A DNA stretch of 64,000 nucleotides from WJJR01 sp964440935 (GTDB taxonomy: Bacteria; Zixibacteria; MSB-5A5; WJJR01). A model generated the notes under the pieces. It was not told the DNA's origin, made no database searches, and saw only the letters and a list, made by a program, of their open reading frames with translations. Positions within the stretch are counted from its first letter, which is position 1. Every line of letters starts with the position of its first letter. Position numbers and translations under genes: made by a program. This document shows, one piece after another, positions 17,543 to 26,841 of the stretch. Location of the stretch: NCBI GenBank assembly GCA_964440935.1, contig CAYTTY010000018.1, positions 1 to 64,000 on the forward strand, written 5' to 3'.

Positions 17543-18085
17543 ATGCCTGTCGCAATCGTACGTCCGAAGCTGGCAGACAAAGATACCATCCGCAGTCTGT
17601 TCATACAAACCATCCTCCACACGTTCGAACTCGAGGGAACTGCCGTCTCCCACGCGTCGGACATCGAGCGCGAGATCGACGAACAAATGAGCACCTTCCA
17701 GCGGGATTGGGACAGCGACGGCCGCGACGAGTATTTCCTCATCGCCCGAACGGGCGGCAGAGTCGTCGGGACGGCGGCCTATGGCCCTGCCAACGCAATC
17801 ATTCGCGACAACCTCTCGGTCGACTTCGCCCACACACCGGAAATCAAAAGCGTCTATGTGCTTCCGGAGTACCAACGGCAGGGAATCGGAACCCAACTTG
17901 TCAATGCGATTCTGGCAGAACTCAGACGCGAGCACATCACCGACTTCTGTTTGGATTCCGGATACAAAAGCGCCCAACGATATTGGACCAACCGATTGGG
18001 CGAGCCCCAAGTAACACTCAGCGATTATTGGGGTACGGACGCACACCATATGATCTGGCGCTGTCGTGTTGGCGATGCCACCTGA
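17543..18085 (+). CDS. GNAT-family N-acetyltransferase
   Basis: A 180-residue acetyltransferase. The acetyl-CoA-binding signature is VYVLPEYQRQGIGTQLVNAIL, and the strand before it (EIKSVYV) and the C-terminal half (KSAQRYWTNRLG) fit GNAT motifs A and B. ATG 17543 gives the usual short lead-in (MPVAIVRPKLADKDTI). An ATG at 17507 would add 12 residues, and neither has a clear ribosome site. The substrate is unknown. The gene is divergent from the old yellow enzyme gene and converges with the NlpE/META lipoprotein gene. Confidence 0.85.
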   Translation: MPVAIVRPKLADKDTIRSLFIQTILHTFELEGTAVSHASDIEREIDEQMSTFQRDWDSDGRDEYFLIARTGGRVVGTAAYGPANAIIRDNLSVDFAHTPEIKSVYVLPEYQRQGIGTQLVNAILAELRREHITDFCLDSGYKSAQRYWTNRLGEPQVTLSDYWGTDAHHMIWRCRVGDAT

Positions 18086-18096
18086 CGCGAATTCAG

Positions 18097-19149
18097 TTAT
18101 CGTCGGGCGACGAACCGCACGCGCTCGGCTCTGTCATCGCGCAGAAACAATGTATCTCCCCGGTGTGAGAAAGCGGTGACCGCATCGAGCGCATCCAGCA
18201 ATTCCGACTCCAATGTCACACCGGGCGGACACGCCATTTTCGTGGTGGCGATTGGTGATATGTTCATCCGTTCGGAGCCGTATTCCACCTGTCCACGAAA
18301 ACGGTTGCACCCGGTATGGCCCACAACCCCGCTGTCGGTGGGGAGAATGCGCAGATACGGCTGGGGCTGACCCTGGTCGACAAGGACCACCTGATTGTCG
18401 AGACCGATGACATCCCAGACGGTGTATTCGAGCGTGATCGGGGGCGTTGGCGAGTCGCAGTTCAGATCCGGCCAAATCCCGCGGAGTCGATCGACAACAA
18501 TCCGTTCCTCCAGTCCCTCACGATCAATGGCCGGCAGACTGTCAAGGTGACCATCAAACCAAATGAGGACAGTATCACGTGCTTCCGTAATGGCTTGGGC
18601 GTAGGCGGCCTCCAGAATCGCATTGTCACCCTGTTGCGCCACCGGGAAGTCGGTCTCGAAACGGCAATCCCAATACCGGCCGGCGTCGGCGACGTACACG
18701 TATCGGCCCGTCATGCGTAACGTATCAGAAAAAAAATCGACATTGGGGCTCTTCGCCAGTGTGTAATTGAGATCAGATTCAATGGGCTGGCCGAACTGAT
18801 CAAGCATGCGTATATGTTCATCATCGACAATCACATACTTCTGGCGGAATTCTCCGCCCGTCAGCAGGAGATGACCCGTTTCCGGGTGACGTGTCCAGCG
18901 ACCCCACTCGACGAACGCCTTGTCTATCCCATCGAGCGCCTCGCGATACACCTGTCGCATGAGAAAAAGACTGTCCGAACGAAACGTCACGGTGATCAGA
19001 TTGCCGGGGCAGTCCGCACACGGAATCTCGCCGGAGAACGTGATTGGCGTTTTGAGTTGACCGGGAGTCGGATCAAACCTGCAAGCGGCAATGACACATG
19101 CAGCGATTAACAAACAGGTCATTTGGAGGATGAACAACCGTTGGTTCAC
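18097..19149 (-). CDS. Lipoprotein with NlpE-like and META (HslJ-like) domains
   Basis: A 350-residue envelope lipoprotein. The start is a GTG at 19149 with AGGAGGT six bases away; it places the signal peptide and lipobox (VIAAC) correctly, whereas a longer reading frame would hide them. The first domain begins FSGEIPCADCPGN, the hallmark of NlpE N-terminal domains with CxxC. The last 110 residues are a META domain, with GHTGCNRFRG and MACPP. Both domain types are linked to envelope or metal/heat stress sensing. A promoter with TTGGCA and TATATT lies upstream at 19228-19256. Confidence 0.85.
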   Translation of the reverse strand: MNQRLFILQMTCLLIAACVIAACRFDPTPGQLKTPITFSGEIPCADCPGNLITVTFRSDSLFLMRQVYREALDGIDKAFVEWGRWTRHPETGHLLLTGGEFRQKYVIVDDEHIRMLDQFGQPIESDLNYTLAKSPNVDFFSDTLRMTGRYVYVADAGRYWDCRFETDFPVAQQGDNAILEAAYAQAITEARDTVLIWFDGHLDSLPAIDREGLEERIVVDRLRGIWPDLNCDSPTPPITLEYTVWDVIGLDNQVVLVDQGQPQPYLRILPTDSGVVGHTGCNRFRGQVEYGSERMNISPIATTKMACPPGVTLESELLDALDAVTAFSHRGDTLFLRDDRAERVRFVARR

Positions 19150-19227
19150 GAGTGACCTCCTGTCACGGACTTCGTTACTCCTGTTTTTAACCTGCGATCG
19201 TTTGCTCGATATCTCGAGCCTGTGACC

Positions 19228-19256
19228 AATATATTCACCCGTAGAGGAACTGCCAA
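19228..19256 (-). promoter_or_regulatory. Sigma-70-type promoter for the NlpE/META gene
   Basis: On the minus strand: TTGGCA (19256-19251), a 17-base spacer, TATATT (19233-19228), followed by GG. The expected start leaves a leader of about 70 bases before the GTG. The -10 matches those found before the tRNA-Ser and arginine decarboxylase genes. Confidence 0.65.
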
Positions 19257-19376
19257 TGAAGAGTGGGAGGTCGGGACAATTGTCCGAGTGTGCCAACACC
19301 ACCGTGGCTGACACGCTATCACAGAACAGCATAGGCCGGCCTGTCCGAAGATATGCCATACACAAAGGAGAGATAA

Positions 19377-20372
19377 ATGCTGAAACGATTGCCGCTCTTG
19401 CTCATCACGGTCATCATACCGATGATCTCGTCGGCTCTGGCGCAGAAGTTCGATGCACGTCTGACAGAGTTTGCCTATCCTTATCCCACGGATACCCTGC
19501 GCATCGACGAGGCCCAGCGGCAAACACTGGAAATGGTCTACATGGATGAGCAGGGGGTGTTGCCCAATGGCAAGACCGCCCTGCTTCTGCATGGAAAGAA
19601 CTTTTCGGGAGCGTACTGGGAAACGACGATGAGAGCGTTGCTTGCCGATGGTTACCGGGTCGTCGTACCCGATCAGATCGGTTTTGGCAAGTCCACGAAA
19701 CCGGAGTGTTTTCATTTCAGTTTTCATGCGCTCGCGACACACACCCGTGGGCTGCTGGATGATCTTGGAATTTCGTCGGTCAGTGTGGTCGGTCACTCCA
19801 TGGGGGGGATGCTCGCCACCCGATTCGCCCTGATGTTTCCCGATAGGACCGAGAAGCTGATCTTAGTCAATCCGATTGGACTGGAAGACTGGAAGCGGAC
19901 TGTTCCCTACGTGACCATTGCGGAGTGGCTCAAACAGGAAATGATGAAGACTCCGGAGGGGGTCAAAGACTACATGACAGAGAGCTATTTCGATGGCCAA
20001 TGGAAGCCGGAATATGATCCACTGGTCGAGATTCAAGCCGGTTGGGCGCAGGGACCGGATTATGTCCGCACCGCCTGGGTGTCGGCGCTGACCTATGACA
20101 TGATCTTCACACAGCCAGTTCTATACGAATTCGGCGATCTGGCAATGCCAACGCTGTTAATCATTGGCCAGCGCGACCGGACCGCCTTGGGCAAGAACCT
20201 GGTATCTGAAGATGTCGCCAAGACGCTGGGACAGTATCCCCAGTTGGGACGCCGCGCCGCTGATGCCATCCCCGATGCCGAACTGGTCGAGTTTGACAAT
20301 GTGGGTCACATCCCCCAGTTTGAGGCGTTTGATCGGTATATCGCGGCCCTGAGGGGATTTCTGGAGAAGTAA
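19377..20372 (+). CDS. Exported alpha/beta hydrolase
   Basis: A 331-residue hydrolase with an N-terminal signal peptide (MLKRLPLLLITVIIPMISSALA, then Q). The ATG has AAAGGAGAG upstream. Alpha/beta-hydrolase markers: oxyanion region LLLHGKNFSGAYW, nucleophile Ser141 in GHSMGG, acid Asp267 (IIGQRDRT) and His311 (NVGHIPQFEA). The sequence is close to the family that includes haloalkane dehalogenase-like and epoxide-hydrolase-like esterases, but no particular substrate is visible. The protein is predicted to act in the periplasm. Confidence 0.88.
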   Translation: MLKRLPLLLITVIIPMISSALAQKFDARLTEFAYPYPTDTLRIDEAQRQTLEMVYMDEQGVLPNGKTALLLHGKNFSGAYWETTMRALLADGYRVVVPDQIGFGKSTKPECFHFSFHALATHTRGLLDDLGISSVSVVGHSMGGMLATRFALMFPDRTEKLILVNPIGLEDWKRTVPYVTIAEWLKQEMMKTPEGVKDYMTESYFDGQWKPEYDPLVEIQAGWAQGPDYVRTAWVSALTYDMIFTQPVLYEFGDLAMPTLLIIGQRDRTALGKNLVSEDVAKTLGQYPQLGRRAADAIPDAELVEFDNVGHIPQFEAFDRYIAALRGFLEK

Positions 20373-20528
20373 CACGCCGACCAGATCAGTCAAGACGCCG
20401 GAGTTTTGTGACGGTGTTCGCCATCAGTGCGGGTCGAATCAACCGACTCAAGTGTATTAACTGTCACTGGGCTGGCTGCCGGGACAGCAGCGATGACAGG
20501 CTGGCGAACGTCCAGACAGAGTATTTCT

Positions 20529-22898
20529 ATGCGTGTGAACGGCGATAGACGATTAGAGAAGGCGTCTTGCCTGTCGCATCGCGTGCGGCGACATCTCTTT
20601 TTCGTCATCGCCTGTGGCTCTTTATCTCTGTGTTTCTGTTCAATAACCAACGCTGCCGCTGCGTTCACGTTGAGTGGGTACGTTCGCGACGCTGAAAGTA
20701 ATGAAGAGCTGCTTGGTGCATCGATCTATGCCACAGATCTCCAGACCGGGACCAAGACAAACGATTACGGCTTCTACTCGCTGGCACTACCACCCGGTGA
20801 GTATGTGATCCGATACAGTTTTATGGGCTACGTGCCGGACGAGCGGACAGTCACGCTCAATGGCGATCTCCGTCTCGATGTGGCATTGACGCCAACATCG
20901 GTTGCATTGGATTCCATCGTTGTTACCGCCGACCGCGCCGATGCAAATGTCACCGAAGCCGAAATGGGGTCAATCCGCCTCAGCCCTGCGCAGACGCGTG
21001 ATATTCCCGTCCTGATGGGAGAGCAGGACGTCCTTAAAACGATTCAACTGCTGCCGGGTGTGCAGGAGGCGGGGGAGGGAAACAGCGGGTTCCACGTGCG
21101 GGGCGGCGGTGTCGATCAAAACCTGATCCTGCTCGACGAAGCCACGATTTACAGCCCGTCTCATTTCCTCGGCTTTTTCTCGGTGTTCAATTCCGATGCG
21201 ATCAAGGACGTCAAGCTGATCAAAGGGTCGGCCTCGGCCGAGTACGGCGGACGGCTGTCATCGGTACTCGATATTAAGATGAAGGAGGGCAACTCCAAGC
21301 ACTTTCAGGGCAGCGCCGGCATCGGATTGGTGTCGTCTCGGATCAATCTCGAAGGTCCCATCCGGAAGGACAAAGGCGCGTACGTGGTAAGTGGCCGGCG
21401 TACCTACTTTGATCTCTTCCTCAACGCGTCGAGCGATGAGTCGATTCGCAAGACGTCGTTGTATTTCTATGACCTCAACGCCAAGGCCAACTATCACCTG
21501 GGGCCAAACGACCGTGTGTTTCTCTCCGGATACTTCGGCAAGGACGCCTTGGGATACAAAGGCCAGTTCGGTGTCGACTGGGGCAATACCACCGCGACGG
21601 CTCGCTGGAATCACATCTTTAACAGCCGCCTGTTCTTGAACACGTCGCTCGTGTACAGCAATTATGATTACACGATCGGCATCACCAATGGCGATGAACT
21701 GGTCAACATCCGCTCCGGCATCCGCGACTGGAATCTGAAAGCCGACTTCCAACGGTTCATCAATTCGCGCAATACGTTGAACTTTGGTGGTCAGACGGTA
21801 CACCATACCTTTCTGCCGGGCAAAATCGAAGCCACCGAAAGTTCGATCAACGCCCTGCGGATCAAAGACAAGTACGCGTTGGAAAGCGCGGTCTATGTCA
21901 GCCACGAATGGAGCGTGTCACCGCGGCTGAAGCTTGACTACGGTCTGCGCTATTCGAGTTTTGCATTGCTCGGGCCGGGTGATACGTTCGCTTTTGACGA
22001 TGATGGCAACGCGTTCGATACAACAGCCTACAGTGGTGGCGAGTTGATCACACACTACGGGCAGCTCGAACCGCGACTCACCACACGTTACCTCCTGAAC
22101 GGTCACAGTTCCCTCAAAGCGTCGTTTACACGCAACGCCCAGTACCTGCACTTGCTGTCGGCATCGATCACCACGACCCCATTCGATCTCTGGCATCCCA
22201 GCACCACGAATATCAAACCGGGAATATCCGATCAGATTGTCGTCGGCTACTTTCGCGTCTTCAGCGACAGCAAATACGAAACCTCAGTCGAACTCTATTA
22301 CAAGTGGTTGCGCAATCAGGTCGAATACAAAAACGGCGCCGACATCTTCTTCAACGAACTGGTCGAATCCGAATTGGTCTTTGGCACAGGCCGCGCGTAC
22401 GGTGCCGAGGTCATGCTGAAGAAAACCCGCGGCCGTCTGACCGGTTGGTTGAGCTACACCTTGTCGCGTTCGGAAAAGAAGTTCAGTGCGATCAATGATG
22501 GCAACTGGTTTCCAGCCCGGCAGGACCGCATCCATGATCTGGAAATCGTCGGTCTCTACGAACTGAATGATTCATGGACGATGGGTGTGAGTTGGGTGTA
22601 TTACACTGGCAATGCGGTGACGTTTCCGAGCGGGAAGTACATTGTCGATGGCCACATCGCCACGCTTTATACCGAGCGGAATGGCTACCGCATGCCGGCT
22701 TATCACCGACTCGATATCGGATTCACATGGCGGGGGAAACGGTCCAGTTGGAATCTCTCGTTATACAACGCCTACGGACGTCGCAACGCCTATGCCATCT
22801 ATTTCGAAACGGTGGAGGATCAGTTCCCGGAGACACAGGCGGTACGGGTGGCGCTGTTTACGTTTTTCCCGTCAGTGACGTACACATTGGAGTTCTGA
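20529..22898 (+). CDS. TonB-dependent receptor with CarboxypepD_reg-like N-terminus
   Basis: A 789-residue receptor. After a basic leader and hydrophobic signal (HLFFVIACGSLSLCFCSI) there is a CarboxypepD_reg-like domain (TLSGYVRDAESNEELLGASI), then a plug with VLKTIQLLPGVQEAGEGNSG, HVRGGGVDQNLILLDEATIY and LIKGSASAEYGGRLSSVLDI. The barrel ends FFPSVTYTLEF, with the terminal aromatic expected for BAM-dependent insertion. ATG 20529 has a weak ribosome site; ATG 20493 is an alternative. A DUF4249-type lipoprotein gene follows after 8 bases, the usual partner of this receptor subgroup in Bacteroidota. Confidence 0.9.
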   Translation: MRVNGDRRLEKASCLSHRVRRHLFFVIACGSLSLCFCSITNAAAAFTLSGYVRDAESNEELLGASIYATDLQTGTKTNDYGFYSLALPPGEYVIRYSFMGYVPDERTVTLNGDLRLDVALTPTSVALDSIVVTADRADANVTEAEMGSIRLSPAQTRDIPVLMGEQDVLKTIQLLPGVQEAGEGNSGFHVRGGGVDQNLILLDEATIYSPSHFLGFFSVFNSDAIKDVKLIKGSASAEYGGRLSSVLDIKMKEGNSKHFQGSAGIGLVSSRINLEGPIRKDKGAYVVSGRRTYFDLFLNASSDESIRKTSLYFYDLNAKANYHLGPNDRVFLSGYFGKDALGYKGQFGVDWGNTTATARWNHIFNSRLFLNTSLVYSNYDYTIGITNGDELVNIRSGIRDWNLKADFQRFINSRNTLNFGGQTVHHTFLPGKIEATESSINALRIKDKYALESAVYVSHEWSVSPRLKLDYGLRYSSFALLGPGDTFAFDDDGNAFDTTAYSGGELITHYGQLEPRLTTRYLLNGHSSLKASFTRNAQYLHLLSASITTTPFDLWHPSTTNIKPGISDQIVVGYFRVFSDSKYETSVELYYKWLRNQVEYKNGADIFFNELVESELVFGTGRAYGAEVMLKKTRGRLTGWLSYTLSRSEKKFSAINDGNWFPARQDRIHDLEIVGLYELNDSWTMGVSWVYYTGNAVTFPSGKYIVDGHIATLYTERNGYRMPAYHRLDIGFTWRGKRSSWNLSLYNAYGRRNAYAIYFETVEDQFPETQAVRVALFTFFPSVTYTLEF

Positions 22899-22906
22899 GG
22901 ACAGGC

Positions 22907-23788
22907 ATGCACACTTTCTTCGATACGCGTTTCGGCGCATCCTTGGCACGACTACTTCTCGTCGGGTTTGTTTGTCTGAGTGTTACGGGTTGCGAAGATG
23001 TGATCCAGGTCAACTTGAACTCTGCGGAACCGCGACCGGTGATCGAGGGCTTTATCACATTAGAACTTGAGGAACGTCCACCGCACTACGGAGTGTTCGT
23101 CGTTTCGCAAACGACTGACTTCTTTGTCCCCGACTCACCGACACTCGTGACTGATGCTGACATTACCATAAGCGATCAGTACGGATTCACTGCGTTCGGC
23201 GGATCAAATACGGAGTCGGGAGTCTATCGCTTCGACTACAGCAGTCCTGTCGATCCCGGCGATACCGTGTATGCCACGGTCGCTGTTCATGGGAAGGAGT
23301 ATACGGCATTCTCGGTCGTGGCCGAACCGATCAGGATTGATTCGCTGACGTATGAGTACCAGGAAGGCGGCGGCATTGGACTGGATGAGGAAGAAGGCTA
23401 TCGCCTGCACGTTCATTTCACCGATCAGCCGGAGTATGACGATTATCTCCGGTTGAAAGTTTACCGGAATGGACGTTCCATTGGTGATTATCACCTGTAC
23501 GATGGGAAGTACTCCGATGGGAACGAGATTGATTATGACTATTTTTTTGATACATTCCAGCCGGGAGATCATGGCTACGTGGAATTGTGGTCCATGAGCG
23601 AAGCGCAGTACGACTACTTCCTCACGCTCAGCGAGGCGGTGGTGACCGAAGATGCTTCCGATTTCTTCGACATCACTCCCGCGAACCCCATCACCAATTG
23701 GAGCAACGACGCTCTGGGCTACTTTGGCGTCTATTATGTCCATGTTCAGCACTTCATCATCTTTGGGGATTCATCAGGAACAGAATGA
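22907..23788 (+). CDS. DUF4249-type outer-membrane lipoprotein partner of the receptor
   Basis: A 293-residue lipoprotein (lipobox LSVTGC, Cys29); ATG 22907 has TGAGGA upstream. The pattern after the Cys, EDVIQVNLNSAEPRPVIEGFIT, then ADITISD and the YRF-x-PVDPGDTVY-like segment, is characteristic of DUF4249 proteins. Such proteins sit on the outer membrane beside a TonB receptor and are thought to help substrate capture. Tyr/Asp-rich loops mark the second half. The gene is eight bases from the receptor gene, so the two are surely co-transcribed. The substrate is unknown. Confidence 0.85.
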   Translation: MHTFFDTRFGASLARLLLVGFVCLSVTGCEDVIQVNLNSAEPRPVIEGFITLELEERPPHYGVFVVSQTTDFFVPDSPTLVTDADITISDQYGFTAFGGSNTESGVYRFDYSSPVDPGDTVYATVAVHGKEYTAFSVVAEPIRIDSLTYEYQEGGGIGLDEEEGYRLHVHFTDQPEYDDYLRLKVYRNGRSIGDYHLYDGKYSDGNEIDYDYFFDTFQPGDHGYVELWSMSEAQYDYFLTLSEAVVTEDASDFFDITPANPITNWSNDALGYFGVYYVHVQHFIIFGDSSGTE

Positions 23789-23830
23789 GGGATTCGGTTC
23801 GCAGCAAAGCGTCAATGAGGGTATGGTCGT

Positions 23831-24397
23831 ATGCATCTGGTTGATAGCAACCTCCTCATCCGCTTCCCCGAACGTGGCGATGAAGCGGCGCTGGTCCACT
23901 TTCACTGGCGCAACCGCGAGTTCTTTGTCCCGTCGGGTTCGGTCAATCCGGCGACCGATTTCGAGTCACACCGTTGGACCGCATACATTCGTCAAAGCAC
24001 CAGCGATCGCACCAAGGGCACTGCCGTACGATTCCTGGTGTGTGATCGCAAATCAGACAAGACCATCATCATCGCCAAGATCAGCTACACACAGATCTTT
24101 CGCGGTCCGTTTCACGCGTGTTATCTCGGCTATGCGATGGCGGAAACGTATTGCGGCCGGGGTCTCATGACTCAGGCCTTACGCATGACCAACGACTACA
24201 TGTTCCGCGAGCTGAACATCCACCGCATCATGGCCAACTACATGCCGGAGAATGTCGCGAGCGGACGCGTGTTAGAAAAGCTGGGGTTTGTCACGGAGGG
24301 GTTGGCCAAAGACTATCTCCGCATTAACGGTGAGTGGCGCGATCATGTTCTGACCAGCCTGACCAATGCCAATTGGACCGATCCACCAACCGATTGA
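23831..24397 (+). CDS. RimJ/RimL-like GNAT acetyltransferase
   Basis: A 188-residue acetyltransferase of the RimJ/RimL type, which acetylates protein N-termini (ribosomal proteins in the best-known cases) or small molecules. Motif A is LGYAMAETYCGRGLMTQALRM, followed by ELNIHRIMANYMPENVASGRVLEKLGF, the strongly conserved end of this subfamily, and then YLRINGEWRDHVLTSL. The start follows GAGGGTATGG. It sits 42 bases downstream of the DUF4249 gene on the same strand, perhaps by chance. Confidence 0.88.
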   Translation: MHLVDSNLLIRFPERGDEAALVHFHWRNREFFVPSGSVNPATDFESHRWTAYIRQSTSDRTKGTAVRFLVCDRKSDKTIIIAKISYTQIFRGPFHACYLGYAMAETYCGRGLMTQALRMTNDYMFRELNIHRIMANYMPENVASGRVLEKLGFVTEGLAKDYLRINGEWRDHVLTSLTNANWTDPPTD

Positions 24398-24526
24398 CCC
24401 GTCAATCCCGATTTCCGTGGTGGAATTGTCACGAATCCCCACCAAAATTCGAACAACGTATCGACTGGCTTGTTATGATGTAGTTCCGAGAGCGGACAAC
24501 CAAGCAGGAAGGGAAGTGAATAGCCT

Positions 24527-24955
24527 ATGAAGGTGACATTGAAGCAAATCGACGGTCTCGCCATGGCCGCCAAGGCCGATTCCAATCACTGGGTCACGAT
24601 GGACGGCCCGGAACGACTGGGAGGACACGAGGCGGCAACGTCGCCGGTTCAATTGGTGCTGATGGGATTGGCCGGGTGCACGGGGATGGATGTGGTCAAT
24701 ATCCTGAAGAAACGGCGCATCACACTGACAGATTTCACGATCGAGGTGGAGGCTCAGCAGGCGGACGAGTATCCCAAAGTCTTCACCGAGATCCATTTGC
24801 GTTACCGTCTTAAAGGCGAAAATCTGCACGAAGCTGATGTGGAGAAGGCCATCGAACTGAGCGAGAACAAGTACTGCAGTGTGTTGGCGATGCTCAAGTC
24901 AACGGCGAAGGTGTCACATGAATACGAGATTCTCGCAGCCGAGATGACGGAGTAG
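24527..24955 (+). CDS. OsmC/Ohr-family protein (peroxide reductase-like)
   Basis: A 142-residue protein of the OsmC family, YhfA-like subgroup. The two redox cysteines are present: Cys51 (GLAGCTGMDV) and Cys117 (ENKYCSVLAM). The family reduces organic hydroperoxides as homodimers in the cytoplasm. The ATG follows AGGAAGGGAAG. The VOC-fold gene starts 19 bases after its stop, so the two probably share a transcript. Confidence 0.92.
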   Translation: MKVTLKQIDGLAMAAKADSNHWVTMDGPERLGGHEAATSPVQLVLMGLAGCTGMDVVNILKKRRITLTDFTIEVEAQQADEYPKVFTEIHLRYRLKGENLHEADVEKAIELSENKYCSVLAMLKSTAKVSHEYEILAAEMTE

Positions 24956-24974
24956 GCGGAACCGGGGCAATCAC

Positions 24975-25328
24975 ATGAACGGAATTGTCTTTTTCAAAAC
25001 ACGCGACTTGGCGCAATTGAGAGAGTTTTATATTGAACGCATCGGTGCCACGGTCTGGCTTGACCAGGGCGACTGCCAGATCTTTCGGCATGGCAACTTT
25101 CTATTCGGCTTCTGCGATCGAGATGGTGTTGATACGTGCGGAATGCTGACGTTTTACTACGAATCACAAGACGACGTCGACACCATGTACACACAACTTC
25201 AGGACATCGCCACAACCGAACCGGTGCTTAACGAGAAATACAGCATCTACCAATTCTTTGCCGCCGATCCCGATGGGCGCACACTCGAATTCCAGTTCTT
25301 CAACCATCCGGTGCCCGAGCTGACATAG
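24975..25328 (+). CDS. VOC-fold (glyoxalase/bleomycin resistance-like) protein
   Basis: A 117-residue protein of two beta-alpha-beta-beta-beta halves: FFKTRDLAQLREFYIERIGATVW at the N-terminus, and FFAADPDGRTLEFQFFNHP at the C-terminus with the typical metal-ligand Glu in LEFQ. Function in this superfamily ranges from lyases to dioxygenases and cannot be narrowed. It is probably co-transcribed with the OsmC-like gene. Confidence 0.8.
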   Translation: MNGIVFFKTRDLAQLREFYIERIGATVWLDQGDCQIFRHGNFLFGFCDRDGVDTCGMLTFYYESQDDVDTMYTQLQDIATTEPVLNEKYSIYQFFAADPDGRTLEFQFFNHPVPELT

Positions 25329-25350
25329 CTTCCGCACATGCTCGGGAGTC

Positions 25351-25399
25351 GTAGCATGGCCGTCTCGGTCATGCCACACAGGCGAGACGCCTGTGCTAC
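25351..25399. repeat. REP-like intergenic inverted repeat
   Basis: A 49-bp imperfect palindrome: GTAGCATGGCCGTCTCG (25351-25367) pairs with the inverse of GGCGAGACGCCTGTGCTAC (25381-25399). It lies between two convergent genes and resembles dispersed extragenic repeats seen in many environmental genomes. I see no second copy in the window. Confidence 0.65.
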
Positions 25400-25511
25400 A
25401 TAACTCCACACTCTCGCAACAGGGTATACCCTTCCCTTAGCGTGGTTCTGCCCAAGGGACAGCACGCCAGTTGGAATCGTAACACCTACACACGCAAGTC
25501 GTTATGCGAGC

Positions 25512-25531
25512 CCCGCTGGGTCACCAGCGGG
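25512..25531. terminator. Hairpin after the methyltransferase-like gene
   Basis: A perfect 8-bp stem (CCCGCTGG/CCAGCGGG) with a GTCA loop lies 10 bases beyond the stop of the minus-strand gene. No T-run follows on either strand, so it may protect the mRNA end rather than terminate transcription. Confidence 0.4.
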
Positions 25532-25540
25532 ACAGTGCCC

Positions 25541-26413
25541 TCACATCTCGCTCAGTCTCTTCTCGAGGAGATGGTATTGGTCCGGGGGTGTGGCAATATA
25601 GAGGTTCGCGTAGTGGTGGCCGTCATCCTCACGACCGGTCGTGTCGAACCCACGCTCGTGCAGCATCTCCAACACGCCATTCCGCTCTTCATCATCGGCG
25701 AACCGTCGCTGCCGCAGAAAGACGCCCGGAATTTGCCCAAACTTGAAGCCGTGGCGTTCAAAACTCTCCCGTACGGGTTCGGTGTCGAACATGCGCAGAA
25801 TCGTGACCACACACCAGCGTCCAACTTTGCCATTGATTTGAGTGCCCAACTCCGGGAGGAGCTTATTTAAGGTTGTTTCGGTCACGTATCCGATGGCGCC
25901 GGTGCTGATCATGAAGTTACTGGTCCGCACTAACTGGAGGTCGTCCTCGGAGAGCGTGCAATTGTCATCCTCCAAATCACGCGGGATGCCGCCGTCGAGA
26001 AGTCCGGCCTCGATGGCAAACCTGATCGCGGGCGCGGAACTGTCCATGCCGACACAGTTGATCGTCGCGGCTGTGCGTGATCCATTCAGCCATTCACGCA
26101 TCGTCTTCGAGGCATCGTCGTAGCTCTGTGGCAGATCGTCTTTGACAAACCGCGTCATCTCGGCAAACGTCCGCCCAAACTTCACGCCGGCGGCTCCGAT
26201 TCCATAAGAACAGCCGACATCGATCATCTGTATGGGTGCAGAATCACCATTGATCTCGCGCATAAGTTTCGCCGCCTCGGCGCAGTAAGGCCGGGCTTGG
26301 TCGGAGATCTCATATCCATGGTGGGTCATCAGTTTCAGATATGAATGGGGCGTTGGTGCTGTGTAGACATTATCGAAATTCGCTTTAACCTCATTGACAT
26401 CTTCATAAGTCAT
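25541..26413 (-). CDS. SAM-dependent methyltransferase-like protein
   Basis: A 290-residue soluble protein. ATG 26413 has AGGGAGG ten bases upstream; a TTG two codons earlier is less likely. Residues around 60-75 read IQMIDVGCSYGIGAA, the SAM-binding glycine motif of class I methyltransferases. Further segments (INCVGMDSSAPAIRFAIEAGLLDGGI and MISTGAIGYVTETTLNKLLPEL) match the later strands of the Rossmann fold. The last 90 residues form a separate alpha/beta segment (FLRQRRFADDEERNGVLEML). The substrate is unknown; no operon partners are visible. Confidence 0.72.
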   Translation of the reverse strand: MTYEDVNEVKANFDNVYTAPTPHSYLKLMTHHGYEISDQARPYCAEAAKLMREINGDSAPIQMIDVGCSYGIGAAGVKFGRTFAEMTRFVKDDLPQSYDDASKTMREWLNGSRTAATINCVGMDSSAPAIRFAIEAGLLDGGIPRDLEDDNCTLSEDDLQLVRTSNFMISTGAIGYVTETTLNKLLPELGTQINGKVGRWCVVTILRMFDTEPVRESFERHGFKFGQIPGVFLRQRRFADDEERNGVLEMLHERGFDTTGREDDGHHYANLYIATPPDQYHLLEKRLSEM

Positions 26414-26841
26414 TAGCAAGTGTCCTCCCTGTTTGTGATTGGCGCAACGAGACGAGAGCCCTTAACTTAAGCAATTAACGAGGAATCATCAAATCACAGA
26501 CCGAAATAATGACGCCACGAACCCTAACTAGTTAACCGACAACGGCTTGCGCTACGTTTCGGGGCCGGACAAACGTTCCCGATGACCTCGCGATCACAAG
26601 ATCAGGCCCCTTCCACCCCTTCCTTATCGGGATCTCAGAGTCTTGGACGCCGTGTGCAGACGTCCATGACGGCAGTGCTGTCAGGCACAGCCATCAAGTG
26701 TTCTACGGCAGCATCGACGATCCTTGTTGACTAAGGGGGACCGGATCAGCACTTTCTCGTACAAAGTAGGGGATGACCCTAATCCTCATTGAAGAATATC
26801 AGAAGCGGCCTCAAGGTTGCTAATCATAAGGAGATAGCCGT
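26414..26841. other. Divergent intergenic region
   Basis: 428 bases without a supportable gene, between the methyltransferase-like gene (minus) and a small plus-strand gene. It is richer in A/T near 26455-26540, where the minus-strand promoter probably lies, but I could not pick a convincing -35/-10 pair. No repeat or RNA gene was recognised. Confidence 0.4.

Noticed and set aside
20430..20528. Cobalamin riboswitch before the third TonB receptor
   Set aside because: A GTCACTGGG...GCCGGGACAGC stretch looked suggestive, but the conserved B12-box core and the flanking paired elements are not there.
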